Shown: piece after piece, positions 1 through 6,188 of the stretch
Position numbering within the stretch: position 1 is the first letter of the stretch
Layout of the letters: each line of letters starts with the position of its first letter
Source: an uncultured Rickettsiales bacterium
GTDB taxonomy: Bacteria > Pseudomonadota > Alphaproteobacteria > Rickettsiales > UBA1997
Direction: 5' to 3'
Assembly (NCBI GenBank): GCA_951800555.1
Contig: CATOJU010000033.1
Span: 1 to 8,593, forward strand
DNA: 8,593 bases
Notes under the pieces: model-generated
Seen by the model: the letters and a program-made list of their open reading frames with translations, nothing else
What the model was told of the DNA's origin: nothing
The model's database searches: none
Made by a program: the position numbers and the translations under genes

Positions 1-1679
1 AAATTTTCAGACATATAATTTATTAATTCTATAAACTTTTCTTTAACTTCAAATATAGTAGCTCTTTCTTTAGGTTTATCCTTTAGCATAATTTTTAATA
101 TTCCTAAAATTTTTTCTTTTATTTCTTGTTCTTTATTAGAAAAATCTATATTAGGAAAAAATCTCTTTAAATTTATATCATCTATAGTTATTTTTTCAAA
201 TAAATTTTCTTTAGATTCATAGATAGAATTACTATCTTTGAAATCTATATCTGTATTTATATCTTCTAAAATACCAAAAATATTTTTCTGTGTTAATATT
301 TCATAAAATATGATGCCTAAAGAATAAACATCACTTTTTTCACTCATATAATTTCCATTTTTCTTATTTATAGAAAACAATTCATTTGCCATATAAACCC
401 ATGTTCCACAACTTTTTAGATTTTCTTTAAAATTTTTAGCAAAATTAGAAAGACCGAAATCTGAAAATTTTAGTCTTTCATTTTTATTAATTAATATATT
501 TTCTGGTTTTATATCAGCTAAAATTAAACCTTTAAGATGAGCGGCTTCAAGAGCTAGTATTAATTGTGCTATTACTGACATTAATGGAAAATTTTCATTA
601 TTATTTTTATTAAAAATCGTATTTTTTAATTTTTTATCAAAATTTATTTCTCTTTTTTTATAAATTTCAACCAAATATTTGTCATTATAAATTTCAATTA
701 TATGTTTATTAAGAACTTTTGTATAACCATTACCAATTATATCTATATAATTATCTATTTTTTCTTTATTTTTTATTTTGTCTTCAGTTAAAAAATTTGA
801 TTTTTGTATTTTCGGAATTTTTATAACTATTTCGTTGCCAAGTTCGTCATTAGCAGAAAAAACTTTTCCTTCGCCACCTACCCCCATTAACTTCCCAATT
901 TTATAACCATAATTTACTTCCAACTCTTTCTTTATTATTTTTTCTTTTAAAATTTCAATTGATGAACTAAAATTTGCATTATTCTTTGCTTCTTCTAGTT
1001 CTTTTTTATAGAAATCTAATAATTCCTTGTTATTAAGTATTGTATTATTATCTATTTTATACAACATATCTTTATAACTAGAAATCAAATCATTTAATAT
1101 AAGAGAAGAATTAATAACTAATAATTTTTCTTTAAAATATTTTATTGCCTCTAATATTTTTCCTTCCTCTTTTAAAATTTCAATATATTCTTTTATAGCT
1201 TTAGAATTATTGTTATCAGCTGCAATTTTACAATATTTCTCTGCCTTATTCAGATTTTTTTCCAATTTTCCATTTTTTAACATCTTAGCAAATTCAAAAG
1301 AAGCATTAATATCCCCAACATCTGCGGCAATTTTGCAATATTTCCCAGCTTCTTTATATAATCCACAATTATTACCTATTCTTATACATTTGCTAATTGC
1401 TACTTTATTAGCAGCATCTGCAGCAACTTTATAATATTTTAATGTTTCTTCATTATATGCATATAAATTTAATTTTTCTAAATAATCAACATATTCTACA
1501 ACTATTTCTTTATTCCCTTTATCTATAGCAATTTTATAATACTCTAATGCTTTTTTGTATTCTTCTGATTCTTTACATCTTTTAATATTTTCTAAAATAT
1601 CATCCATATTAAGATTTTCTAATTGTTCATTTTCGGTTGATATTTCTAAATTTTTTGTCTTTTTAGAATATTCTGACAT
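1..1679 (-). CDS. Sel1-like repeat / Ser-Thr protein kinase fusion, C-terminus cut by window edge
   Basis: Reading the minus strand from ATG at 1679 gives 559 codons without a stop, running off the left edge, so the end is missing. GGAG (complement of 1686-1689) lies 6 bases before the ATG. Residues about 43-180 hold four degenerate Sel1-like repeats, seen as recurring YYKIA, YYKVAAD, YCKIAAD and YCKIAAD blocks about 31-36 residues apart. From about residue 258 there is a protein kinase fold: glycine loop GVGGEGKV (266-273), VAIK-like Lys287, catalytic loop LADIKPEN (387-394), DFG at 407-409, GTWVYMANE (425-433), SDVYSLG (449-455) and the subdomain XI Arg539. The kinase domain is nearly complete where the window ends. 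HRD is replaced by LAD and APE by ANE, but the catalytic Asp389, Lys391, Asn394 and Asp407 remain, so activity is possible. No signal peptide or membrane segment is visible. The role is unknown; a signalling protein or host-directed effector is inference only. Confidence 0.88.
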   Translation of the reverse strand, partial: MSEYSKKTKNLEISTENEQLENLNMDDILENIKRCKESEEYKKALEYYKIAIDKGNKEIVVEYVDYLEKLNLYAYNEETLKYYKVAADAANKVAISKCIRIGNNCGLYKEAGKYCKIAADVGDINASFEFAKMLKNGKLEKNLNKAEKYCKIAADNNNSKAIKEYIEILKEEGKILEAIKYFKEKLLVINSSLILNDLISSYKDMLYKIDNNTILNNKELLDFYKKELEEAKNNANFSSSIEILKEKIIKKELEVNYGYKIGKLMGVGGEGKVFSANDELGNEIVIKIPKIQKSNFLTEDKIKNKEKIDNYIDIIGNGYTKVLNKHIIEIYNDKYLVEIYKKREINFDKKLKNTIFNKNNNENFPLMSVIAQLILALEAAHLKGLILADIKPENILINKNERLKFSDFGLSNFAKNFKENLKSCGTWVYMANELFSINKKNGNYMSEKSDVYSLGIIFYEILTQKNIFGILEDINTDIDFKDSNSIYESKENLFEKITIDDINLKRFFPNIDFSNKEQEIKEKILGILKIMLKDKPKERATIFEVKEKFIELINYMSEN

Positions 1680-1706
1680 TATTTTCTCCATTTCTGTAAT
1701 AAAAAT

Positions 1707-1735
1707 AATGTAAAAAGTATTTTTTCAAAAATCAA
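1707..1735 (-). promoter_or_regulatory. Candidate sigma-70 promoter of the kinase gene
   Basis: On the minus strand, TTGATT (complement of 1730-1735) is followed after exactly 17 bases by TACATT (complement of 1707-1712). The latter matches 4 of 6 positions of the -10 consensus. Transcription would start near 1700, giving a leader of about 20 bases that includes the GGAG ribosome site. In DNA this rich in A and T such matches arise by chance, so support is moderate. Confidence 0.4.
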
Positions 1736-1954
1736 TTAAATTTTCTAATTTTTTTGATGTCTTTTATTACTTGAAATTTTTATTTATATTTATTTTTTAA
1801 TTTTTTTATTAATTAAATTACAATTTTTTAACAATTTATTTTTTTATAAAATTAACTTCTAAGATGTCAGTTTTCTAGGAAAGTAATGAAAAATATCAAA
1901 AATAAATATAAAAATTTATTACAAATTTAAATTAGTATTAAAAATAAAAAACTA

Positions 1955-1983
1955 TTGAAAAAAATATTTTATTTATTTAATAT
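1955..1983 (+). promoter_or_regulatory. Candidate sigma-70 promoter of the dsbA-ompA pair
   Basis: TTGAAA at 1955-1960 is followed after 17 bases by TAATAT at 1978-1983 (4 of 6 matches to the -10 consensus). Transcription would begin near 1990, about 20 bases before the ATG at 2012. A start there would leave out or truncate the alternative upstream TTG codon at 1988, which supports the ATG as the real start. Confidence 0.42.
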
Positions 1984-2011
1984 TTAATTGTTATTAATAA
2001 AAATACAAAAT

Positions 2012-2791
2012 ATGGCAAATAATAAAAATTGTAATTTATCAGAAAGTCTAAAAAATATGAGTTGTGAAACAAAATTGGCTTACTTACTAATATTGGCCTT
2101 AATTATATCTAATGTTTTCATTTTTACAAAATTACCTTGTAATGAAAATAAAACCGACGCAATTAAAGATTGGATTAATAAAAATCCTAAAGTAATTTTA
2201 GATTCAGTTCAAAGATATGCTGAAGAAGAGCAAGCAAAAGCTCAACAGGAACAAGAAAAAAGAACTGAAAAAGCTATAAAAGAGAATATAAATAAATTTA
2301 GAGATGATAAAAATACTGGTATAGCAAACCCAAAAGGAACTAAAATTATAGTTGAATTTTTTGATTATAATTGCGGTTATTGTAAAATGGCTTCAAAAGT
2401 ACTTGATAAACTTGCTAGAGAAGATAAAGATATAAAAGTTGTTTTTAGAGATTTTCCAATTTTTGGTGGTGTTTCCGAAACTGCTGCTAAATATTCAATT
2501 GCTGTAGCTATAGCAGAACCAAGTAAATTTTTAGAATTCCATTCAGCATTAATGGGTGGTAATGCTAGAACAGAAGAAGGAATTATAGAAGCTTTAAAAA
2601 CTGCAAATATTTCAACGGAAAAAATAAAAAAGACTTTAAGAACTAAAAATAAAGAAATAAACGATAGAATTGACGAAAATAAAAAATTGGGCTTTTCTAT
2701 AAATTTACAAGGAACTCCTGCTCTTATAATAGGAGAAGAATTTATTCCTGGTTATGTTGATGCTGAAACAATAAAAGCTAAATTAAAATAA
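2012..2791 (+). CDS. Membrane-anchored DsbA/ScsC-like thiol:disulfide oxidoreductase
   Basis: A 259-residue protein that probably forms or rearranges disulfides in periplasmic proteins. One N-terminal hydrophobic segment (about 22-39) with no clear cleavage site suggests a membrane anchor. A helical stretch (about 48-98: DWINKNP motif, then a charged run rich in Glu, Gln and Lys) resembles the N-terminal stalk of ScsC-type proteins, which oligomerises in some relatives. The thioredoxin-like domain follows: VEFFDYNCGYCK carries the active-site CGYC (121-124), FRDFPIFG (145-152) is typical of the family, and GTPALI (234-239) holds the cis-proline loop. ATG at 2012 is preferred over TTG at 1988, which would add only eight residues; neither has a good Shine-Dalgarno sequence. 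Extra cysteines at 7, 18 and 43 flank the anchor. The OmpA-like gene follows 15 bases downstream, probably in the same transcript. DsbA-like oxidase versus ScsC-like isomerase cannot be decided here. Confidence 0.9.
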   Translation: MANNKNCNLSESLKNMSCETKLAYLLILALIISNVFIFTKLPCNENKTDAIKDWINKNPKVILDSVQRYAEEEQAKAQQEQEKRTEKAIKENINKFRDDKNTGIANPKGTKIIVEFFDYNCGYCKMASKVLDKLAREDKDIKVVFRDFPIFGGVSETAAKYSIAVAIAEPSKFLEFHSALMGGNARTEEGIIEALKTANISTEKIKKTLRTKNKEINDRIDENKKLGFSINLQGTPALIIGEEFIPGYVDAETIKAKLK

Positions 2792-2806
2792 ATAGGTTTA
2801 AAAACT

Positions 2807-3682
2807 ATGAGAAAAAAAATATCATTAATTTTATTATTTATTTGTTTAATTTCTTGTACAAGTTTTTCAAATACAGAGTATTTAGAAGAACGATTAGAAA
2901 ATAGTAATAATTTTAATGATATTTTGACTTTAAAATATCTAAGATATTCCTATGTTTTGAAAAAAAATTATGATTACAAAAGTGCTAGTTATTTTTCAAA
3001 ATTAGCAAAACAAGCTTATAATAGACAAAAAGATTTTTCATTAAAAATTGATGATAGTTTAAAAGATATAGAACCAGAAAAATTAGCTAATTTGTATTTT
3101 TTATTCAATTGTTGGCTATATTTTGAGACAAATCATAAAAATCTTGGTGAAGCTGCTATTTGTAAAAATTCGTTTATAAAAGAAGCAGAATTATTAGAAA
3201 AAAGAAAATTTTTAACAAATAAACAAAAAACTGTTGAAGTCGAAGAAGATCAAATTAATTTTTTAACAAAAAACGAAGAATTATATTATTTAGATTTTGC
3301 AAAAAATAAAGTCATTAATCTATATTTTGATTTTGATAATTATAAATTAAATCCAGAGTCTTTGGCAAAAGTTAGTTCAATTTTAAAATATATTAATGAA
3401 TTAAAAGAAGATTATAAAATTACTATAACCGGGCATACAGATAGAATAGGAAAAGCTATTTATAATAATACTTTAGCAAGAAGAAGGGCAAACACGGTTT
3501 ATAATATTTTTATTAAAAATGGTGTTCCTAAAAATTTAATTACAGTTATAGATATGAGTTCAAAATCACCACAGGTAATAACAAGACAAAATGAAAAAAA
3601 TCAACTTAATAGAAGAGTTGAAGTTAAAATAGATACCGGCTATAGAAATCAAGATATGATACCGCAACCAATGAAATTATAA
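2807..3682 (+). CDS. OmpA/Pal-family peptidoglycan-binding lipoprotein
   Basis: A 291-residue envelope protein. The N-terminus is a lipoprotein signal: basic MRKK, hydrophobic core and lipobox LISC, with Cys17 as the expected lipidated residue. Residues about 28-135 are helical and contain FNCW (100-103) and a second cysteine at 119. This resembles the N-terminal domain I recall in alphaproteobacterial OmpA-family proteins (FDCW...AACR...F). The OmpA C-terminal domain spans about 168-275: LYFDFDNYKLNPES start, TGHTD (208-212), LARRRA (223-228) and NRRVEV (268-273). These hold the Asp and Arg residues that bind diaminopimelate in the family. It likely tethers the outer membrane to the cell wall. 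The gene lies 15 bases after the thiol oxidoreductase gene with a weak AGG ribosome site (2794-2796), so co-transcription is likely. The C-terminal tail (276-291) lies outside the domain. It is not a canonical Pal, because of the extra N-terminal domain. Confidence 0.88.
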   Translation: MRKKISLILLFICLISCTSFSNTEYLEERLENSNNFNDILTLKYLRYSYVLKKNYDYKSASYFSKLAKQAYNRQKDFSLKIDDSLKDIEPEKLANLYFLFNCWLYFETNHKNLGEAAICKNSFIKEAELLEKRKFLTNKQKTVEVEEDQINFLTKNEELYYLDFAKNKVINLYFDFDNYKLNPESLAKVSSILKYINELKEDYKITITGHTDRIGKAIYNNTLARRRANTVYNIFIKNGVPKNLITVIDMSSKSPQVITRQNEKNQLNRRVEVKIDTGYRNQDMIPQPMKL

Positions 3683-3749
3683 AAAAACAGCTATTTTTAT
3701 ATTGTAAAATTATTATTGATTAATTTATTTGATAAATAAAAATATTAGA

Positions 3750-4508
3750 ATGACAAAATATTTATTTGATACATCACTTGTAGAAGGATTAATTCTAAAA
3801 AGACCAAATAGATTTTTAATGGATGTTTTAATAAATAATAAAATAATAAAATGTCATTGTCCTAGCACTGGCAGAATTGGTGGTATAGTTTTTGATAAAA
3901 TTCCTTGTTTATTATCAAAATGTGATGAATATTCTAAAAGAAAAACTAGTTATACAGTTGAGGCAATAAGTTTAAATAAACCAGAAGATAAAAAAAAATA
4001 TTGGATAGGTATAAATCAAGTTAAAGCTAATAGATATATAGAATATTTTTTAAAAACCAATCAATTAAATAAAATTGTAAAATGTGATGAAAATACTGAA
4101 ATTTTAAGAGAAAAATTCATAGGAAAATCAAAACTAGATTTTTTGGTTAAAAATTCATATATTGAAGTAAAAACCCCATTGGTACAGTTACAATTAAAAA
4201 AATATTATTTTACAAATAAAAATGTCAAAATGAACAATTTTATTGATTTTAATTCTACTGACAGATTTTTAAAACATATTAAAGAACTTTCGAATTCGTT
4301 AAGTACCAATAACAAAGCACATTTAATTACGCTTTTTATATTTGATGCGAAAAAGTTTGATCCGCCGCATAGTGAAAAATATGAGTATATATTTGATGCA
4401 GTTTCAAAAGCGGAAAAATCTGGTGTTAAAATGTGGCAAGTTAATTTATTTTTTAATGAATATGGAATTGAATTAAAAAGTTATTATAAAATGGATTTAA
4501 AAATTTAA
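3750..4508 (+). CDS. sfsA: SfsA family DNA/RNA nuclease-fold protein
   Basis: A 252-residue protein, near the usual family length of about 230-240. SfsA proteins have an N-terminal OB-like domain and a C-terminal PD-(D/E)xK nuclease-like domain. The E. coli protein was first known for stimulating maltose genes; the physiological role is unsettled. Family signatures are visible: LVEGLILKRPNRFLMDV (10-26), HCPSTGRIGG (36-45), RKTSY (64-68), GINQVKANRYIE (87-98), GKSKLDFLV (125-133) and YIEVK (137-141). Asp130, Glu139 and Lys141 fit the nuclease core. DRFLKHIKEL (171-180) matches the conserved RG-x-KHL-x-EL helix with the Gly replaced. The stretch about 142-168 is diverged from the usual family sequence. 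ATG at 3750 is chosen over TTG at 3729, since the family starts just before the LVEG motif; no Shine-Dalgarno sequence is seen for either. It follows the OmpA gene by 67 bases, so it may be transcribed from upstream. Confidence 0.92.
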   Translation: MTKYLFDTSLVEGLILKRPNRFLMDVLINNKIIKCHCPSTGRIGGIVFDKIPCLLSKCDEYSKRKTSYTVEAISLNKPEDKKKYWIGINQVKANRYIEYFLKTNQLNKIVKCDENTEILREKFIGKSKLDFLVKNSYIEVKTPLVQLQLKKYYFTNKNVKMNNFIDFNSTDRFLKHIKELSNSLSTNNKAHLITLFIFDAKKFDPPHSEKYEYIFDAVSKAEKSGVKMWQVNLFFNEYGIELKSYYKMDLKI

Positions 4509-4606
4509 TTTTTTTTTAAGCAATTAAAATAAATTTAATTTTTATTAAGTTTTAATTAATATTTTATTTTATAAATAAAAAATAATTAAATACGTCTTTA
4601 TACAAA

Positions 4607-4750
4607 GAAATACATAGTATTTCAGATATATTGAAAAAGATATATCATTTTTTAAAAAAACTTTTAGTTAGCCAGATATATTTTTATCTTTATATCTGGC
4701 GATTTTTTTATGCAGGAGGTCTATTGGTCTATTGATACAATAGACCTTAT
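4607..4750 (+). ncRNA. Candidate structured RNA: four tandem hairpins
   Basis: Four inverted repeats follow one another. GAAATAC-ATA-GTATTTC lies at 4607-4623. GATATAT and ATATATC (4625-4631 and 4640-4646) are followed by six T. A 10-bp stem joins 4671-4680 and 4691-4700, followed by seven T. The last stem, 4717-4726 with 4738-4747, precedes a T-rich tract. This could be a small RNA with a terminator, a leader of the downstream gene, or simply stacked terminators after sfsA. I recognise no known RNA family, and no convincing promoter lies just upstream. The strand is assumed from the T tracts. Confidence 0.3.
4671..4710 (+). terminator. Intrinsic terminator
   Basis: GCCAGATATA (4671-4680) pairs perfectly with TATATCTGGC (4691-4700) around a 10-base loop, and seven T follow at 4703-4709. 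This is the best-formed terminator between sfsA and the YdeI-family gene. It lies about 160 bases after the sfsA stop, so it may end the sfsA transcript or a small transcript from this gap. Confidence 0.72.
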
Positions 4751-4757
4751 TTTTATG
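4717..4757 (+). terminator. Second terminator-like hairpin with duplicated 5' arm
   Basis: AGGTCTATTG (4717-4726) can pair with CAATAGACCT (4738-4747). The loop contains a second copy of the arm, GTCTATTG (4727-4734), which can pair with the same partner around a three-base loop. A T-rich tract follows. The structure is therefore ambiguous between two alternative stems. Confidence 0.5.
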
Positions 4758-4772
4758 TTTTTACCTATATTA

Positions 4773-4801
4773 TTGAAATATTATTATTAATATTTTATAT
4801 T
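4773..4801 (+). promoter_or_regulatory. Sigma-70-like promoter of the YdeI-family gene
   Basis: TTGAAA (4773-4778) and TATATT (4796-4801) are separated by exactly 17 bases and each matches 5 of 6 consensus positions. The expected transcription start near 4808 leaves a leader of about 22 bases before the ATG at 4830. Its position just after the terminators supports a separate transcription unit. Confidence 0.5.
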
Positions 4802-4829
4802 TATTATTAAATATTATTATCTATATTTT

Positions 4830-5378
4830 ATGATATCAGAAGAATTTATACCTAAAAATAGAGGGCATTGGAGAGAATGGTTAAAATTAAATCATAATAG
4901 AACAAATGGGTTATGGATAATATTTTATAAAAAAACAAGTAAATATTATAATTTAAGTTATGAAGAAGCTAGAGATGAGGCTTTATGCTTTGGCTGGATT
5001 GATAGTACAAAATGTAAAATAGATGAAACTAAGTTTAAGCAATATTTTTCACCAAGAAGAAAAAATAGTGGTTGGTCTTCTTTTAATAAAAAAAAGATAA
5101 AAGAATTAATTAATCTTGGATTAATGACGCAAGCCGGGTTTAGTGTTATAGAACAAGCTAAGAAAAATGGAACATATTATATTTTTGATAATATTGAAAA
5201 TTTGAATTTGCCAAAAGAGCTTGAAGAAGAATTTAAAAATAATAAAAAGGCAAAAGAAATATATGATAAATTGACATATAAAGAAAGAAAACATATATTA
5301 TATAAAATATATTTGTTAAAAACAGAAAAAGGAAGGGTAAATAGTAGTAAAAGAATTGTTAAGACTTTATTAAAATAA
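4830..5378 (+). CDS. YdeI/OmpD-associated (OmdA) family protein
   Basis: A 182-residue soluble protein of full family length. Family landmarks include the N-terminal W-x-W segment HWREWLKLNH (13-22), GLWIIFYKK (27-35), SYEEARDEALCFGWIDS (43-59), FSPRR (73-77), SGWSSFNK (80-87) and GLMTQAGFSVIEQAKKNG (97-114). The C-terminal OmdA-type helical part (about 127-180) begins with LPKELEEEF. The family is widespread and often scattered in distribution. Its biochemical role is poorly known, although one group has been linked to resistance to antimicrobial peptides. No signal peptide or membrane segment is present, so it should be cytoplasmic. It appears to be its own transcription unit, with a good promoter upstream. 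No Shine-Dalgarno sequence precedes the ATG, as for most genes here. Family assignment is firm; function is not. Confidence 0.87.
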   Translation: MISEEFIPKNRGHWREWLKLNHNRTNGLWIIFYKKTSKYYNLSYEEARDEALCFGWIDSTKCKIDETKFKQYFSPRRKNSGWSSFNKKKIKELINLGLMTQAGFSVIEQAKKNGTYYIFDNIENLNLPKELEEEFKNNKKAKEIYDKLTYKERKHILYKIYLLKTEKGRVNSSKRIVKTLLK

Positions 5379-5395
5379 AAATAAACTTTATTTTT
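5377..5395 (+). terminator. Weak A/T hairpin at the end of the YdeI-family gene
   Basis: AAAAATAAA (5377-5385) is complementary to TTTATTTTT (5387-5395), with its left arm beginning at the stop codon. It has no G-C pairs and almost no loop unless inner pairs open, so it is a weak terminator at best. Confidence 0.22.
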
Positions 5396-5500
5396 GTCAT
5401 TCTAATGAAATTGAATTTTATATAAACAAACCTTTTTTATATATGCCTTTACTTTATTTTTTAAATATTTTATTTTATGTAAAAAACAAAATTTTTGGTT

Positions 5501-6160
5501 ATGTTAGATTATATAGAAGAAAATACAAATATTAATGAAAAAAATAAATATCTAATGATATTTTTGCACGGCTGGGGAAGTGATAAATATGATTTAATAT
5601 CTTTATCTGAAGATTTTAATTTGGTGTCGAAAAATATACATTATATTTCTGTAAATGCACCATATCAATGTGATAATGGTTTTGGATATCAATGGTTTTC
5701 TTTAAAAAAAATGGATATTAATTATATTCAAAAAGAAATAAAAAATAATAATTCTATTATGAGAGATTTTTTAGATTTTCAGTCAAAAAGATTAAATATA
5801 GATTATAATAAAATTTTTCTTGTTGGATTTTCGCAAGGTGCTATGTTATCATTATATACCGGGCTTACATTACAAAAACAACTTGCGGGAATAATAGCTT
5901 TTTCTGGATTATTACCCGTAACGTTTGATAATGCAAAAAAAACTTTAACAACTAAACAAAAAATTCTTATGACCCACGGAGAAGAAGATAATACAATTAT
6001 TCCACAATTATTTGAATATAGTACGGAAATTTTAAAAAAATTTGATTTTGATATTTCATATCACTTGTTAGAAAATTTAGGACACGGAATAAATGAAGAT
6101 TGTGTTAATTATGCTAAGGATTTTGTAAAAAATTTAATTGATTTTAATTTAACTTTTTAA
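5501..6160 (+). CDS. Phospholipase/carboxylesterase-family alpha/beta hydrolase
   Basis: A 219-residue cytoplasmic serine hydrolase, the usual length for the phospholipase/carboxylesterase family (acyl-protein thioesterase and YpfH-like enzymes). The core is visible in order: MIFLHGWGSD (19-28) carries the oxyanion-hole HGWG, VNAPYQCDNGFGYQWF (51-66) is the family AP...G...WF segment, and GFSQGAM (109-115) has the nucleophile Ser111. THGEEDNTI (158-166) gives Asp163, and LGHGI (193-197) gives His195, so the catalytic triad is complete. It should hydrolyse carboxylic or thioester bonds; the substrate cannot be predicted. ATG at 5501 is preferred to TTG at 5495, which would add only two residues; no clear Shine-Dalgarno sequence precedes either. 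It lies 122 bases after the YdeI-family gene and 100 bases before dnaK. No functional link with either neighbour is apparent. Confidence 0.9.
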   Translation: MLDYIEENTNINEKNKYLMIFLHGWGSDKYDLISLSEDFNLVSKNIHYISVNAPYQCDNGFGYQWFSLKKMDINYIQKEIKNNNSIMRDFLDFQSKRLNIDYNKIFLVGFSQGAMLSLYTGLTLQKQLAGIIAFSGLLPVTFDNAKKTLTTKQKILMTHGEEDNTIIPQLFEYSTEILKKFDFDISYHLLENLGHGINEDCVNYAKDFVKNLIDFNLTF

Positions 6161-6180
6161 AATAAAATTTTATTTTTTTA
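6159..6180 (+). terminator. A/T palindrome with T run after the hydrolase gene
   Basis: AAAATAAAATTTTATTTT (6159-6176) is a perfect 18-base palindrome overlapping the stop codon and running into a T tract. It may act as a weak terminator between the hydrolase and the dnaK promoter. It lacks any G-C pair. Confidence 0.28.
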
Positions 6181-6188
6181 TACAAATA

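Larger units (their letters stand above)
1680..2011. other. Divergent A/T-rich intergenic region
   Basis: These 332 bases separate the leftward kinase gene from the rightward thiol oxidoreductase gene. The stretch is nearly all A and T except around 1858-1890. I see no coding region, tRNA or strong hairpin. A candidate promoter for each flanking gene lies near the respective start codon and is listed separately. The central part is unexplained. Confidence 0.7.
4509..4829. other. Intergenic region with four successive hairpins
   Basis: These 321 bases hold no credible gene. The left part (4509-4606) is plain A/T sequence beginning with a T run just after sfsA. The middle (4607-4750) is a run of four hairpins, described separately. 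The right part carries a promoter for the downstream YdeI-family gene. Confidence 0.75.

Noticed and set aside
1210..1434. Plus-strand open frame of 74 codons
   Set aside because: It is antisense to the Sel1-repeat part of the kinase gene. Its repeated SAAILQYF phrases are just the complement of the repeats there.
1858..1892. Imperfect inverted repeat ACTTCTAAGA / TTCTAGGAAAGT as an operator
   Set aside because: The arms need gaps and mismatches to pair, so it is no better than chance in this composition.
1988..2011. TTG start for the thiol oxidoreductase
   Set aside because: The TTG falls at or next to the predicted transcription start and has no Shine-Dalgarno sequence. ATG at 2012 gives a normal N-terminus.
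3681..3697. AAAAAcAGCTaTTTTT as a terminator after the OmpA-like gene
   Set aside because: The stem is five A-T pairs only, with no G-C pair, and is too weak to call.
3729..3749. TTG start for sfsA
   Set aside because: The added residues lie outside the usual family N-terminus, and ATG at 3750 is close to the conserved LVEG motif.
5411..5442. Promoter TTGAAT ... TTATAT before the hydrolase gene
   Set aside because: The spacing is about 20 bases, outside the usual 16-18, and A/T-rich matches of this quality are common by chance.
5495..5500. TTG start for the alpha/beta hydrolase
   Set aside because: It adds only two codons before a normal ATG at 5501 and has no ribosome site.
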